The notes under the pieces were generated by a model. That model saw nothing but the letters and a program-made list of their open reading frames with translations. It made no database searches and was not told where the DNA came from. Below are positions 48,201 to 51,119 of a DNA stretch of 64,000 nt, piece after piece (the stretch's first letter is position 1; every line of letters starts with the position of its first letter). The stretch is from Lytechinus pictus (taxonomy: Eukaryota > Echinodermata > Echinoidea > Temnopleuroida > Toxopneustidae), in assembly GCF_037042905.1 (NCBI RefSeq), contig NC_087261.1, positions 27,354,817 through 27,418,816 on the forward strand, written 5' to 3'. Made by a program: the position numbers and the translations under genes.

Positions 48201-49856
48201 TATTGTTGAAACAAGTGGAGAAACTTAATTTGCATGAAATCTTTTTTTACAGGAGGGCAAATTGGTCTGATCACCGTGGTCGTCTTGGTCGTAGTTCTGT
48301 TGCTGTACGCAGTTGTCATTACTTTCTTATTTTTTCGACAGAGGTAATTTTACATTTATATAATAACAAAAGTGTAAGGAAGAACAGCGTTATTGTTTCA
48401 AAATTAGAAGTTAAATTTTGTTCCCTTATTTCATTTCATCATGGATCAGATGATTCCTCAATAACTTCTGCTGCATAATATGCAAATAATGAATGTTTAT
48501 GAGTGCAATGGACAGAATACTTCATGAGGTAAAAGATGAAATGATCCGCCGAGTTGAATGGATCATTATTTCACCTTTCACCGAATGAAGTATTATGTCC
48601 ATAGAACGAATGAAAGAAACATTCATTATTTGGTTTATATGACACATAAAAATTGATTTATTTTTTTCATGTGAAATTTATGAATTTCGATGCAAAACAT
48701 GCTCATGCAGTGCGAGTTCGGTCTGTTGATTGTTACGTCATTACAACATGCGTATTTATTTGTCTAGGTGTCATATAACTGTAAATTGCTCTATTATTTC
48801 GTGATATTCTTTTGTTCTTAACCAATCTAAAATCTTTTTTTTTTAATTCAGATTTTAAATTAGAGTTAGGTTTTTCTTATTCTAAATTTGGCTTCGTCCG
48901 AAATAAAAATCTTAGAGATTAAATCAAATCGTTCCAGTGAAATATCCCAAGAAAGATTACATTTTATAACATTGTCTTTAATAATGATAATAATAATAAT
49001 AATATAGGTATATTTACCCAAGGTAGCCACTTCAGTTCCGAAAACTGTTCTCCCAGCGGGCCCTGCTATTATTACCCGGCTAAGCTAGGCTACCTATTCG
49101 GTGCACACAGCTTTTTGAGGAATTACTTCCTGCCGGTACCCATTTACCTCACCTGGGTCGAGTGCAGTACACTCTGGATGAATTCCTTGCTGAAGGAAAT
49201 TACGCCATGGCTGGGATTTGAACCCACGACCCTCTGTTTCAAAGTCCGGAGACTAATCCACTGGGTATTTCTATTGGATATTCGTGTGAATGTTATTTTT
49301 ATGATAATAATGATAATATGGACCATTTATATAGCACAGCTAGGCCTACTATAGAAATATACTCCACTGCGCTTTACATTTGGTATCATAATATTATTAC
49401 CCCGGCTGTAGCCGAGCCGCCATATAGGCGCTCAAGCATTCGATGAATTCTTCCTACCCATTCACCTTCCCTGGGTTGAGTGCAGCACATTGTGGATAAG
49501 TTTCTTGCTGAAGAAAGGCACGCCACAGTTGAGAACTGATAACATACATGTATTTTCCCCTTTGTCATGTTAACAGTCGCAAAAGACCAATGACCATGAC
49601 TACGAAGACTGAACATGCTGAAGGAAAGGGACACGATCCTTACATAGGCCTACAGCCCAGACATGAGGAAGACAGGGCATACCAGGAGATGGCTATCATC
49701 CCAAAGACTTTGTCCAACGGTCCAGAAGAAAGACCTCTGCCGCACCCACTAACTGATTCGGTCTACGAGAATCAGTTTGCTGCTCCGTGCTACCAAAATA
49801 GAACCAATGAGGGCGAAATGTACGAAACAGTTTCCTCCACAAATCAAGCATATTAA
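6166..49856 (+). CDS. SRCR-WSC-WSC single-pass receptor with tyrosine-motif tail (nine exons)
   Basis: Join: 6166-6247, 33762-33980, 39676-39750, 40140-40442, 41643-41786, 42921-43226, 45653-45784, 48253-48343, 49577-49856. Total is 1632 nt, 543 residues plus stop, with every exon open and every phase matching. Order: signal peptide 1 to about 23; SRCR about 28-126; WSC about 127-226; Ser/Thr linker about 227-275; WSC about 276-376; linker about 377-420; transmembrane helix about 425-447; cytoplasmic tail about 448-543. SRCR and WSC are extracellular cysteine-rich domains: SRCR is common in scavenger and immune receptors, and WSC is a putative carbohydrate-binding module. The tail has six tyrosines, several in SH2-docking contexts. 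I infer a cell-surface recognition receptor that signals through tyrosine phosphorylation. The weakest join is exon 1 to exon 2, across a 27.5-kb repeat-filled intron; an additional exon there cannot be excluded. No named orthologue is recognised. Confidence 0.65.
6370..7340 (-). pseudogene. decayed LINE reverse transcriptase (Tx1/L1-like)
   Basis: Minus-strand fragments in broken frames carry the order of a reverse transcriptase: '[13 protein letters not shown]' near 6860-6905, 'AIDFNKAFD' near 6660-6690, 'GKCPLS' near 6540, and 'YADDMTYF' near 6400-6430. The 'NYRP.SLLN.DY' and 'GxPLSxxLF' wording is typical of the L1/Tx1 side of non-LTR retrotransposons. Stops and frameshifts separate the motifs, so it is dead. 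It lies just downstream of exon 1, inside intron 1. Confidence 0.6.
7341..8815. other. intron 1 sequence with one MITE relic
   Basis: About 7820-8034 is a degraded half of the 'aaggtcaagtccacccc' MITE family, ending 'gggtggacttgac'. The rest is AT-rich and shows no coding signal, RNA gene or repeat that I recognise. Confidence 0.4.
8830..9600 (+). repeat. about 180-bp tandem repeat, roughly four diverged units
   Basis: Landmarks recur at a spacing near 180 bp: 'aggtcaagtcgtg' (about 8996), 'gggtcaggtaata' (about 9175) and 'ggtcatgtaatac' (about 9357), each followed by a 'cagtcagtgg'-type and a 'tccaaaatgg'-type block. The units are clearly diverged. The style resembles the tandem units inside the large foldback at 20378, but I could not show common origin. 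Confidence 0.55.
9798..10131. mobile_element. deletion derivative of the TU-like element at 262-1864
   Basis: Both outer ends of the longer element are present in opposite overall orientation, with the interior gone. The left end 'cggttacacttcgtaattcc' is the complement of the end at 1864. The right end 'ttcggaattacgaatgtatg' is the complement of the start at 262. The repeat units between are the same 'cgaaggttcg' and 'aaaacgaaataagg' modules. Confidence 0.7.
10132..11420. other. intron 1 stretch; one weak candidate ORF or promoter
   Basis: At 10674-10683 'cacttatatagcgccc' looks like a TATA-type element in a locally less AT-rich block. It is followed at 10824 by an ATG opening a 45-codon frame starting [16 protein letters not shown] and ending at 10961. 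It has no recognisable family and could be a fragment of a transposon or a random frame. The remainder to 11420 shows nothing I can name. Confidence 0.2.
11430..13812. mobile_element. G-tract-ended inverted-repeat element with 'gcgcgaagcgcgagc' units
   Basis: The ends are inverted copies. About 11430-11560 ('atatgggggggggaattttt', then 'gatcgaccgctctgagttga') matches the reverse complement of about 13690-13812. The interior is a tandem series of diverged units of roughly 110-160 bp. Each contains a variant of 'aatgcgagcgcgaagcgcga' followed by 'gctgaaaattt' and a block ending in 'gggacattctaagg'. There is no coding capacity. Related arrays are at 18693-19618 and 51120-53009, and a fragment is at 490-860. 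Confidence 0.65.
13816..15177. other. intron 1 stretch without recognisable content
   Basis: AT-rich sequence with short open frames that have no domain logic. I see no RNA gene or terminal inverted repeat here. Confidence 0.3.
15178..16925. mobile_element. MITE of the 'aaggtcaagtccacccc' family, split by another element
   Basis: The left part (15178-15402) starts 'aaaggtcaagtccacccc' and runs to 'gatgatgtccctcgatcacta'. The body resumes after 16825 with 'gtttgaattatatttcaatt' and 'ggaccaacttgactgaacca', in the order seen in the intact copy at 56707-57317. The right terminus is not present, so the copy is also truncated. Confidence 0.6.
15403..16825. mobile_element. 'gtagccagg'-ended G-tract element
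   Basis: It begins 'gcgtagccaggatttcattt' followed by a G-rich run and ends in a C-rich run with 'cccccctggc', an inverted terminus. The interior carries 'gcgcgaagcgcgc' motifs near 15465-15485, 15705-15718 and 16598-16610, and pyrimidine-rich stretches. No coding capacity. It interrupts the MITE described at 15178-16925. Confidence 0.55.
16926..18692. other. intron 1 stretch; one short perfect hairpin
   Basis: No coding or RNA-gene signal is recognised. A hairpin with an 11-bp perfect stem and 5-base loop lies at 18064-18090 ('accatagagct', loop 'gtaat', 'agctctatggt'). Confidence 0.3.
18693..19618. mobile_element. 'cagtggcgta'-ended inverted-repeat element
   Basis: The left end is 'cagtggcgtaccgtgggtca' followed by a G run. 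The right end is a C run followed by 'cgtagttacgccactg', an inverted terminus. Inside are four units around 'aatgcgagcgcgaagcgcga' (near 18760, 18860, 18930 and 19035). The adjoining 19440-19560 stretch is pyrimidine-rich. No coding capacity. It belongs with the arrays at 11430-13812 and 51120-53009. Confidence 0.65.
19795..20355 (-). pseudogene. LINE-A, 3' part: reverse transcriptase C-terminus and 3' tail
   Basis: Read on the minus strand, 20355 downward encodes [20 protein letters not shown], the Cys/His C-terminal motif of a non-LTR retrotransposon ORF2. An in-frame stop follows near 20250 and the true stop comes near 20150. The 3' end is a simple tail reading (ATTGTC)n on the minus strand at 19795-19815. 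The upstream part of the same protein lies at 32919-33130, on the other side of the LTR element. The two halves join in frame when the LTR element and one copy of 'taa' are removed. Confidence 0.8.
20356..23332 (-). repeat. 3' LTR, split by foldback copy A
   Basis: LTR sequence is present at 20356-20377 and 23165-23332. Between them lies the foldback element with a duplicated 'aca' target. On the minus strand the LTR is preceded by a purine-rich tract ('gaagggaaag', about 23338-23347) that fits a polypurine tract. Total LTR length without the insertion is 190 bp. Confidence 0.8.
20378..23161. mobile_element. large foldback element, copy A (2784 bp)
   Basis: Termini are 'tagtccaggatag' and 'ctatcctggacta'; inverted arms start 'aaggggtcgaaccttg'. 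The target duplication is 'aca' (20375-20377 and 23162-23164), and the empty site is visible in the other LTR at 32752. The left half repeats a unit of roughly 150-190 bp containing 'caaaatggccgcc'; the right half has the same units inverted, with the centre near 21640. No transposase is present. Open frames of up to 162 codons in it are shared with copy B only because the DNA is almost identical. Confidence 0.85.
23736..25750 (-). CDS. RNase H and integrase of the LTR retrotransposon
   Basis: RNase H: '[14 protein letters not shown]' (Asp), '[10 protein letters not shown]' (Glu), 'ILTDSKPC' (Asp), 'SDFASRN'. Integrase: an HHCC zinc-binding motif spanning 'HLQLDHPTQ' to 'CHQCASL', then a DDE core with 'NFAADVL', '[12 protein letters not shown]' and '[11 protein letters not shown]'. 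A Pro-rich C-terminus ends [15 protein letters not shown]. It is uninterrupted to its stop at 23736. The N-terminal part of the open frame, before about 25750, is out of register with the reverse transcriptase frame. Confidence 0.8.
25750..26494 (-). CDS. reverse transcriptase domain of the LTR retrotransposon
   Basis: It resumes at the far side of LINE-B with '[13 protein letters not shown]' and carries '[16 protein letters not shown]', then '[15 protein letters not shown]' (first catalytic Asp) and '[12 protein letters not shown]' (Asp-Asp pair). Near 25750 the frame breaks. The thumb-to-RNase H region continues in another frame, so one indel separates them. The open frame continuing to 25040 after the break is an out-of-frame shadow of the RNase H region. 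Confidence 0.8.
26501..27089 (+). CDS. LINE-B ORF1, 5'-truncated
   Basis: About 195 codons belong to the LINE. The open frame seems to begin at 26403, but the part before 26501 is LTR-element DNA read antisense. A coiled-coil-like stretch rich in K/E/I/L (near '[18 protein letters not shown]') is followed by '[13 protein letters not shown]', 'DRSHRL' and '[18 protein letters not shown]'. That is the layout of an L1 ORF1p-like RNA-binding protein (coiled coil, RRM-like, C-terminal domain). It ends 52 bp before ORF2. Confidence 0.75.
27142..30231 (+). CDS. LINE-B ORF2: PHD finger, endonuclease, reverse transcriptase
   Basis: 1029 uninterrupted codons. A PHD-like finger comes first (CLEC at 7-10, CVSC at 23-26, HxxxC at 28-34, CNKC near 53-56). 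An apurinic-type endonuclease follows (about 95-310: 'LNVRSLRNK', 'SETWLD', 'YRPPNS', 'GDLNC', 'GISDHSLV'), then reverse transcriptase (about 560-800: 'NYRPISVLS', '[14 protein letters not shown]', '[13 protein letters not shown]', 'LYADDAAIF'). The C-terminal region is complete to the stop. All catalytic motifs are present, so the protein could be functional even though this copy lost its 5' end. The layout fits the CR1-like group; the clade is not certain. Confidence 0.9.
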   Translation: MSPKYPCLECSNSVKNNQNAILCVSCSHWIHLSCSSVDHDFFHSSLGWVCNKCTFNELPFYLESMVDDPGSTVTRDIISNFSGKGLISKNISIGKGFVLSHLNVRSLRNKADHICHFLSQNMIEVFTMSETWLDETIDDQQVNIEGYILERKDRNASGGGIGCYIKESISYTRRYDIEHENLEVLWIEIKMKQSQPWLVCIVYRPPNSTMDFFEKLENNIERAHDITSKIIVLGDLNCNMLVKNVFSTKIQNMCDYFNFHQLINEPTRVTPTTRSCIDLIFVPSIESNFKSDVIPLGISDHSLVYVNLKKDCNRNKPAVSKFRSFRNFDRTRFLSDGEKLNWSFFYSISDVEYLWQYFKTCFNEICNTHAPFVSVRRKINGSPWISDDYLKLARERDFFKAKFDKSGKDCDWNTYKKKRNSVNNLNKKLKRDYYFSEFNENVGDPRKTWKTLKKVSFKKRSGGVIELIQDGQVIDESERVASIFNEYFTQTPGRLNIEPNSEELHELTDKTFAYVPITEDFVFKELSKLSVFKSSGIDNLHPRLLKLASPFIAKPLTHLFNCSISSGIVPAEWKSARVTPIFKDGDKKISSNYRPISVLSHIVKILEKAVHSQLYDYLNDNGLLSDRQSGFRPLHSTGTALVDVNDFLLRGIDKGLISGALFLDLKRAFDSVNHKILLYKLRKYGIKDRELEWFESYLRDRVQCVVVNGAQSGFRSINSGIPQGSILGPLLFTIFINDLCNLPYCENTKICLYADDAAIFCQGKEIATVEKTLKHEFKKIVDHIEKDDLTLNIKKCKLMLFGTRNRIRNKTVSLTYRESVIEVVNEFKYLGVVFDNYLKWDSHISKIVSKISRTISCIKRIRFYLPKRILKLLYDSLILSHIDYGIILWGCSAKCHLDKLQKLQNRYARLILNAHYLTPRITLLSSLGWQSVKDRVDYQFKIWMYKVMHNITPKYIQDIVRHRTIHFETRYSINCPLFIEKPQTEYYKRSFCYHGSKIWNTLSPSLRLANSLNSFKKQCKSISLTQICF
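30483..31700 (-). CDS. zinc knuckle and aspartic protease, start of Pol
   Basis: Directly after the Gag stop the same frame reads CPLC, nine residues, H, four residues, C: a retroviral-type zinc knuckle. About 80 residues on comes '[13 protein letters not shown]', the DSGA active site of a retropepsin. The frame continues through a linker into the first residues before the reverse transcriptase ('[13 protein letters not shown]'), where LINE-B interrupts it at 30482. An apparent extension of the frame to 30330 is LINE-B 3' UTR read antisense. Confidence 0.75.
31701..32540 (-). CDS. Gag-like ORF of the LTR retrotransposon
   Basis: 279 codons, starting [17 protein letters not shown]. The motif '[18 protein letters not shown]' near residues 21-38 resembles Gag proteins I recall from Gypsy-like elements of marine invertebrates (from memory, not searched). 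The C-terminal 40 residues are basic ([17 protein letters not shown]), as expected of nucleocapsid. It ends at a TAA that is in frame with the zinc-knuckle and protease frame immediately downstream. The stop may be a mutation in a once continuous Gag-Pol frame, or a readthrough site. Confidence 0.7.
   Translation of the reverse strand: MATLRAPKQWCLTKNESVTSLENWKQNFIYILTLDPNFAIFLGADFTWHKKTKHDPLRGMSSDPLSEPSETRRSTQQKASMLELMLGQIANYCPIISRNSIIRDSSSLVDIWGKIRLHYGFQSSGAHFLDFCDIKLEADERPEDLYQRILAFVDDNLLKVNGGISHHGEVISEDEELTPTLENFIVLQWLQLIHADLPHLVKQRYGTKLRARSLSSLKPEISQALNSLLDEIHSSENSRAMRANASFPQRKGRMSKFPTQTQPRRTTKPQYSDKPRPHK
32732..32918 (-). repeat. 5' LTR of the LTR retrotransposon (187 bp)
   Basis: It matches the 3' LTR with about two substitutions and one 3-bp indel. 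The ends are not the usual TG...CA: on the minus strand it starts 'cgccattaattg' and ends 'gttctttcg', right before the primer-binding site. The near identity of the two LTRs implies a young insertion. Confidence 0.8.
32919..33130 (-). pseudogene. LINE-A, upstream part of the split reverse transcriptase
   Basis: On the minus strand it reads '[20 protein letters not shown]' and continues through '[14 protein letters not shown]' to 'QTCTL', ending exactly at the LTR element's 'taa' flank. The next residues, CDSH, follow on the other side at 20355. A stop lies upstream near 33080, and the 5' extent is unclear, so LINE-A was a fragment or already decayed. Confidence 0.75.
33131..33761. other. end of intron 1; unassigned GC-richer block
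   Basis: 33183-33380 is clearly richer in G and C than its surroundings but has no recognisable coding or RNA signal. The last bases 'tttttttatag' form the acceptor for exon 2. Confidence 0.3.
33762..33980 (+). CDS. exon 2: first part of the SRCR domain
   Basis: Acceptor 'tttttttatag', donor 'gag|gtaagt', phase 1 at both ends. It encodes [16 protein letters not shown], then '[10 protein letters not shown]', '[13 protein letters not shown]' and 'LGIECNG': the standard SRCR order (VRL.dG....GRvEV, W.tv, A.v.CrqLG). Only the N-terminal three quarters of the domain is here; the rest is in exon 3. Confidence 0.85.
34032..34303. mobile_element. MITE with 'ggccccgtcttacaa' termini
   Basis: It starts 'ggccccgtcttacaaggaat' and ends 'tttgtaagacggggcc'. 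The inverted match extends through 'ttacgattgatccgatcaa'. It is about 272 bp and sits in intron 2. A second copy at 59591-59648 is cut short by LINE-2. Confidence 0.7.
34328..37110. mobile_element. large foldback element, copy B, inverted relative to copy A
   Basis: It has the same ends as copy A and is its reverse complement almost base for base, including a short extra stretch next to one terminus ('accccatagacaagg'). The target duplication is 'caa' on both sides, different from copy A's 'aca', so it is a separate insertion. It lies in intron 2 of the receptor gene. Confidence 0.85.
37125..37620 (+). pseudogene. LINE ORF2 C-terminal relic
   Basis: It reads '[20 protein letters not shown]', then '[15 protein letters not shown]', and after a frame change '[15 protein letters not shown]', the usual order of a CR1-like ORF2 C-terminus (LQ.LQNRA..., then G..LWN.LP). 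Stops and frameshifts make it a relic. It abuts foldback copy B. Confidence 0.6.
38005..38558. mobile_element. foldback element made of repeated 'aagtcgacttggcgagata' hairpins
   Basis: The terminal inverted repeat is 'cggagcctttaaagtgccat' at 38005 and its complement ending at 38558. The interior is a series of units in which 'aagtcgacttggcgagata' is followed by 'tatctcgccatgtcgac', so each unit is itself near-palindromic. No coding capacity. It is in intron 2. Confidence 0.7.
39160..39392 (+). repeat. LINE 3' end followed by (TACA)n and (AAAT)n microsatellite
   Basis: 39160-39250 reads 'gtgtccactcgaacagcctg', then 'gggccatatagcccacgagt' and an AAATG/AAATA tail, a CR1-like LINE 3' end on the plus strand. 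The tail runs into a (TACA)n tract at 39256-39345 and then AAAT-type repeats to about 39392. Confidence 0.55.
39676..39750 (+). CDS. exon 3: second part of the SRCR domain
   Basis: Acceptor 'tttatttcag', donor 'tacg|gtatgg', 75 bp, phase 1 to phase 1. It encodes [20 protein letters not shown] and EVMCY, the C-terminal SRCR segment (E..L..C........ev.v.C). It completes the SRCR domain begun 5.7 kb upstream. Confidence 0.8.
40140..40442 (+). CDS. exon 4: first WSC domain
   Basis: Acceptor 'gtttggtag', donor 'aata|gtaaga', phase 1 to phase 1. It reads '[14 protein letters not shown]', then '[10 protein letters not shown]', '[15 protein letters not shown]' and '[11 protein letters not shown]': the WSC framework G.yiGCy.D, C...C, ya.l..g..C.Cg, C.g.....CGg. 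There are candidate N-glycosylation sites at NLT and NQS. WSC modules are thought to bind carbohydrate; no ligand can be inferred here. Confidence 0.85.
40443..41642. other. intron 4, no recognised repeat or gene
   Basis: AT-rich. Short open frames have no domain logic. It ends in a polypyrimidine tract and 'cag' at 41642. Confidence 0.4.
41643..41786 (+). CDS. exon 5: Ser/Thr-rich extracellular linker
   Basis: 144 bp, phase 1 to phase 1, donor 'aaag|gtaaga'. It encodes [20 protein letters not shown] and '[16 protein letters not shown]', low-complexity and probably O-glycosylated. It is clearly homologous to exon 7 ('[20 protein letters not shown]'), so WSC plus linker was duplicated as a pair. 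Confidence 0.75.
42448..42810. repeat. MITE of the 'aaggtcaagtccacccc' family, diverged
   Basis: Ends 'aaaggggaagtccacgtg' and 'gggaggacttgaccttta', in intron 5 just upstream of exon 6. The body carries the family's 'agtgacgtaataaacgcatt' type variant. It contains a G run near 42762-42769. Confidence 0.5.
42921..43226 (+). CDS. exon 6: second WSC domain
   Basis: Acceptor 'cattatacag', donor 'aata|gtaagt', phase 1 to phase 1. It reads '[14 protein letters not shown]', '[15 protein letters not shown]', '[15 protein letters not shown]', '[14 protein letters not shown]'. It shares length and cysteine pattern with exon 4, with strong residue identity, so it is the product of an internal duplication. 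Candidate N-glycosylation at NVT. Confidence 0.85.
43296..43745. repeat. G/C-tract-ended repeat in intron 6
   Basis: The left edge 'ccccggggtgaggggg' and the right edge 'cccccctccccccgggaatg' are inverted. Inside, 'gagacccccat'-like phrases recur near 43365, 43530 and 43615. No coding capacity. The family is not identified. Confidence 0.4.
43850..43885. repeat. poly(C) and (CA)n simple repeat
   Basis: A run of C is followed by 'acacacacacac' and 'acacacgcgcgc'. Confidence 0.8.
44218..44600. repeat. MITE of the 'ggaaattcaccctg' family
   Basis: It ends 'gggtgaacttccccttgaaa'. It carries the inner 'ttcgccaatatttttttttc' block shared with 4810 and 56550. The left end is diverged ('gacttcccctggttataaat'). 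It sits in intron 6. Confidence 0.45.
45653..45784 (+). CDS. exon 7: second Ser/Thr-rich linker
   Basis: 132 bp, acceptor 'catgcacccag', donor 'caag|gtaaga', phase 1 to phase 1. It encodes [20 protein letters not shown] and '[20 protein letters not shown]'. It is homologous to exon 5. The whole surrounding segment (about 44890-45960) is repeated at 46850-47960, where the matching exon has lost its acceptor. Confidence 0.75.
46158..46505 (+). repeat. tRNA-derived SINE
   Basis: The head has an A box ('tggcccagtggattag') and B box ('gggttcgaatccc'). The body reads 'ttccttcagcaagaaattta', and a (ATT)n tail runs from about 46432. The same family occurs in reverse at 48980-49265 and 49302-49530. 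It lies between the two copies of the exon 7 segment. Confidence 0.8.
47647..47779 (+). pseudogene. duplicate of exon 7 with destroyed splice acceptor
   Basis: The coding stretch is almost identical to exon 7 and stays open with a good donor ('caag|gtaaga'). The acceptor AG at 45651-45652 is GG here (47645-47646, 'cacccggtcgag'). Normal splicing would skip it. If used, it would add a third linker in phase. The flanking duplication spans about 1.1 kb. Confidence 0.75.
48253..48343 (+). CDS. exon 8: transmembrane helix
   Basis: Acceptor 'tttttttacag', donor 'cagag|gtaatt', phase 1 to phase 2. It encodes [20 protein letters not shown] and 'VITFLFFRQ', about 24 hydrophobic residues followed by basic residues that continue into exon 9 (SRKR), fitting a type I stop-transfer sequence. 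The paralogous exon is at 59126-59207 on the minus strand. Confidence 0.85.
48980..49530 (-). repeat. two tRNA-derived SINE copies, reverse orientation
   Basis: 48980-49265 ends in the reverse B box ('gggatttgaacccac') and is cut off inside the A box ('ccactggg'). 49302-49530 holds the SINE body again ('ccccggctgtagccgagccg') with its head missing. Both have ATT/ATA tails on the left. They sit in intron 8, just before the last exon. Confidence 0.7.
49577..49856 (+). CDS. exon 9: cytoplasmic tail with tyrosine motifs
   Basis: Acceptor 'catgttaacag', stop TAA at 49854-49856. The 93-residue tail has tyrosines at protein positions 473 (PYIGL), 486 (AYQEM), 514 (VYENQ), 523 (CYQNR), 533 (MYETV) and 543 (last residue). 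YxxM is the known docking form for the PI3-kinase p85 SH2 domain, and YxN is that for GRB2-type SH2 domains. There is no kinase, TIR or death domain. The 'GHDPY..LQPR' block is conserved in the minus-strand paralogue. Confidence 0.85.
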
Positions 49857-49961
49857 ACTATACAAGGGGTTTATGACGACTCTACGTGTAGCAAGAAAAG
49901 TAGTTGGAACTGGATCAGTTGGTCAAATTATTCTTTTGTTGTAGTACAAAGTAAGTCAGAG

Positions 49962-49967
49962 AATAAA
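49962..49967 (+). terminator. poly(A) signal AATAAA of the receptor gene
   Basis: The hexamer lies 106 bp after the stop codon; another AATAAA lies near 50015. Assignment is by position only. Confidence 0.5.
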
Positions 49968-50024
49968 GCTACTGATGGTTTCAATATTTTTGTGCAGAAA
50001 GTTATAAATGTCTTAATAAATAGT

Positions 50025-50290
50025 CATCATCATCATATTAGCCATTTTCAGCCCACTGCAAGGCGAAGGCCTCCTCAAGTTGGTTCCAAAGGTGCTCGTC
50101 TTGTGCTGATGCAATCCACTTTATGCCAATGAACTTTGTGAGCTCGTCACTCCATCTCAATTATTGTCTACCCCGATTTCGTGATAATAGCCATTGTTTC
50201 CATTGTGTGATGCGTTTGGTCCATCTTTTGTCATGTGATCTTGCAAGGTGACCAGCCCGTCTCCATTTATTTTATTATTTACATTAATCT
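50025..50290 (-). pseudogene. RTE-like LINE 3' relic
   Basis: On the minus strand it reads 'LRWSDELTKFIGIKWI', then 'AQDEHLWNQLEEAFALQWAE', the typical C-terminus of RTE-type ORF2 (RW.DDL....W...A.DR..W..L.EA...QW). The 3' tail is a run reading (ATG)n on the minus strand, also typical of RTE. Only the end is present. Confidence 0.6.
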
Positions 50291-51115
50291 AGTCTGGCTC
50301 CTAATCCATTGTATGTATGGTTTTCCTGTCACGTTTTGATATCCGTAGCATTATATGTTCCGGTTGAGTGTTTTTTTTTTTATTATCATTTATATTCCAT
50401 TTTCTTTATGTTGGAAGTAGTAAGGGTCCTGTAGCACAGGCTTCGTGATGAATAGCTAATATGAAAGATTTAAAACACTTTCGATTGTTTCCTGGTCAGT
50501 ATTTTGAAATAAAAGCGCATGAAATACTGATGAGAATCTGGAGATCATGCAGACTATGCCACTTCAATAGCAGTTCTCGCTACGCTCTCAGTACGCTGTA
50601 CCAACTCCCATTGCGTCAAGGCCATGTTCAATGACGTAGCGAGAACTGCATGGACGTAGCGTCGGTGTAAAGGGGTATTAGCAATTGATCGCTGATCTTC
50701 ATGTGACGGAACCATTTTTTCTTTGTAGCCGCGATTTAATTTTTTTTTTATTGTTCAATCAAAACCGGAAGAGGATCCCTTATAAATGATAGACCATCTG
50801 CTGTGTTGCAAGTGAAATTCAGTTTTATGTATTATAATGAAATAATATAATCGCATATGATTATATTTTAAAATAACGATCAGTCAATATTTTGCAGATT
50901 ATGGGCGGCGATCAGAGGAGAAGAGGTTGCCCTTCCAACATTTTGAATTATTTTCAGACTCTCAAGAAATCTTTGAGTCTGCTATATATTTTATTAGTGT
51001 GTACATGTGTGTCATAGAGTGGACATGAGGGAGGGTGAGGGTGGGTGGGGGGGGTATGGGTTCTTTATCGGAATATATATTGGTGTGCGTGTGTTACGAT
51101 ATGAATCATAAATTA
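50291..51115. other. intergenic stretch, nothing recognised
   Basis: No coding, RNA-gene or terminal-repeat signal found. A G-rich run lies near 51028-51060. Confidence 0.3.
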
Positions 51116-51119
51116 TTTG

